Assembly: GCF_000422645.1 (NCBI RefSeq)
Contig: NZ_AUGL01000011.1
Location: forward strand, 62,001-126,000
Length of the DNA stretch: 64,000 nucleotides
Source: Ferrimonas futtsuensis DSM 18154
Lineage (GTDB): Bacteria; Pseudomonadota; Gammaproteobacteria; Enterobacterales; Shewanellaceae
Direction: 5' to 3'
Under the pieces are notes generated by a model that was not told the DNA's origin, made no database searches, and saw only the letters and a program-made list of their open reading frames with translations. Below are positions 63,927-64,000 of the stretch, piece by piece (within the stretch, counting starts at the first letter, position 1; each line of letters begins with the position of its first letter). A program made the position numbers and the translations under genes.

Positions 63927-64000
63927 CCCGTTGCTCCTTCTGTTGGCAGGCGGCCAGGCGGTCAAACGCCTCCCCCTCTGTGGGCACCGGCAGCTGGTGT
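63910..64000 (-). CDS. C-terminal end of an unidentified gene at the window edge
   Basis: Translation of this strand in a second frame gives about 29 residues (HQLPVPTEGEAFDRLAACQQ and on to DATPL) before a TGA that overlaps the LysR start by 17 bp. The composition looks protein-like, and overlapping gene ends of this kind are common here. Too little is visible to name it, and it may be a chance frame. Confidence 0.4.
   Translation of the reverse strand, partial: HQLPVPTEGEAFDRLAACQQKEQRDATPL

Overview
The window is a GC-rich (about 60% by eye), gene-dense chromosomal segment of a gammaproteobacterium. Gene content and order (yihY-dtd-madA; gmk-rpoZ-spoT-ridA-trmH; rph-pyrE-slmA-dut-coaBC-radC-rpmB-rpmG-mutM-coaD; gmhA/hldE/waaF/waaA/kdkA; kbl-tdh; glpE-glpG) resemble Alteromonadales such as Shewanella and, with this GC content, Ferrimonas. 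The genus is an inference. I see no prophage, transposase, CRISPR array, rRNA or tRNA gene.

Left part (1-14.9 kb): an EamA permease, YihY, a lipoprotein, Dtd, a CheV coupling protein and the malonyl-ACP decarboxylase MadA are followed by a minus-strand run: DUF3014 protein, RecG, an acyl-CoA synthetase, then the stringent-response operon gmk-rpoZ-spoT-ridA-trmH. From 15 to 20 kb lie nagZ-like and nagA genes for amino-sugar recycling, a striking 220-bp tandem duplication that looks like two small RNA genes, an orphan NirD, a Bfd ferredoxin and Dps. A purine deaminase, an exported HEFSH protein, a Cache chemoreceptor and a leaderless GH18 chitinase follow (20-25.5 kb). An AT-rich gap next to the chemoreceptor contains a compact, multi-hairpin element.

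Middle (25.6-35.3 kb): RNA processing, pyrimidine and cofactor housekeeping genes, with a likely transcription attenuator between rph and pyrE. From 35.5 to 48 kb is an LPS inner-core region: heptose synthesis (GmhA, HldE, HldD), heptosyltransferases, Kdo transferase WaaA, Kdo kinase KdkA, several glycosyltransferases, a polysaccharide pyruvyl transferase and a UDP-glucuronate 4-epimerase. Together KdkA and the neighbouring GT9 enzyme suggest a Haemophilus-like inner core with one phosphorylated Kdo.

Right part (48-64 kb): a TetR regulator, threonine catabolism (kbl-tdh), GlpE-GlpG, a FliL-like protein, a UbiC-like chorismate lyase with altered active-site positions, and then a copper/silver resistance island. 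The island (about 53.9-61.7 kb) encodes CusB with four N-terminal heavy-metal-binding modules, CusA with the exact Met573/623/672 triad, a CueR-like regulator overlapping cusA, and three small exported Cys/His proteins all ending in RPPI plus one residue. It also encodes a remarkable 220-residue exported protein with three heavy-metal-binding modules flanking an exact 16-residue Cys/His tandem repeat. No CusC-type outer-membrane channel is present. The window ends with a divergent S-adenosylhomocysteine hydrolase-like enzyme, a LysR regulator and the tail of another gene.
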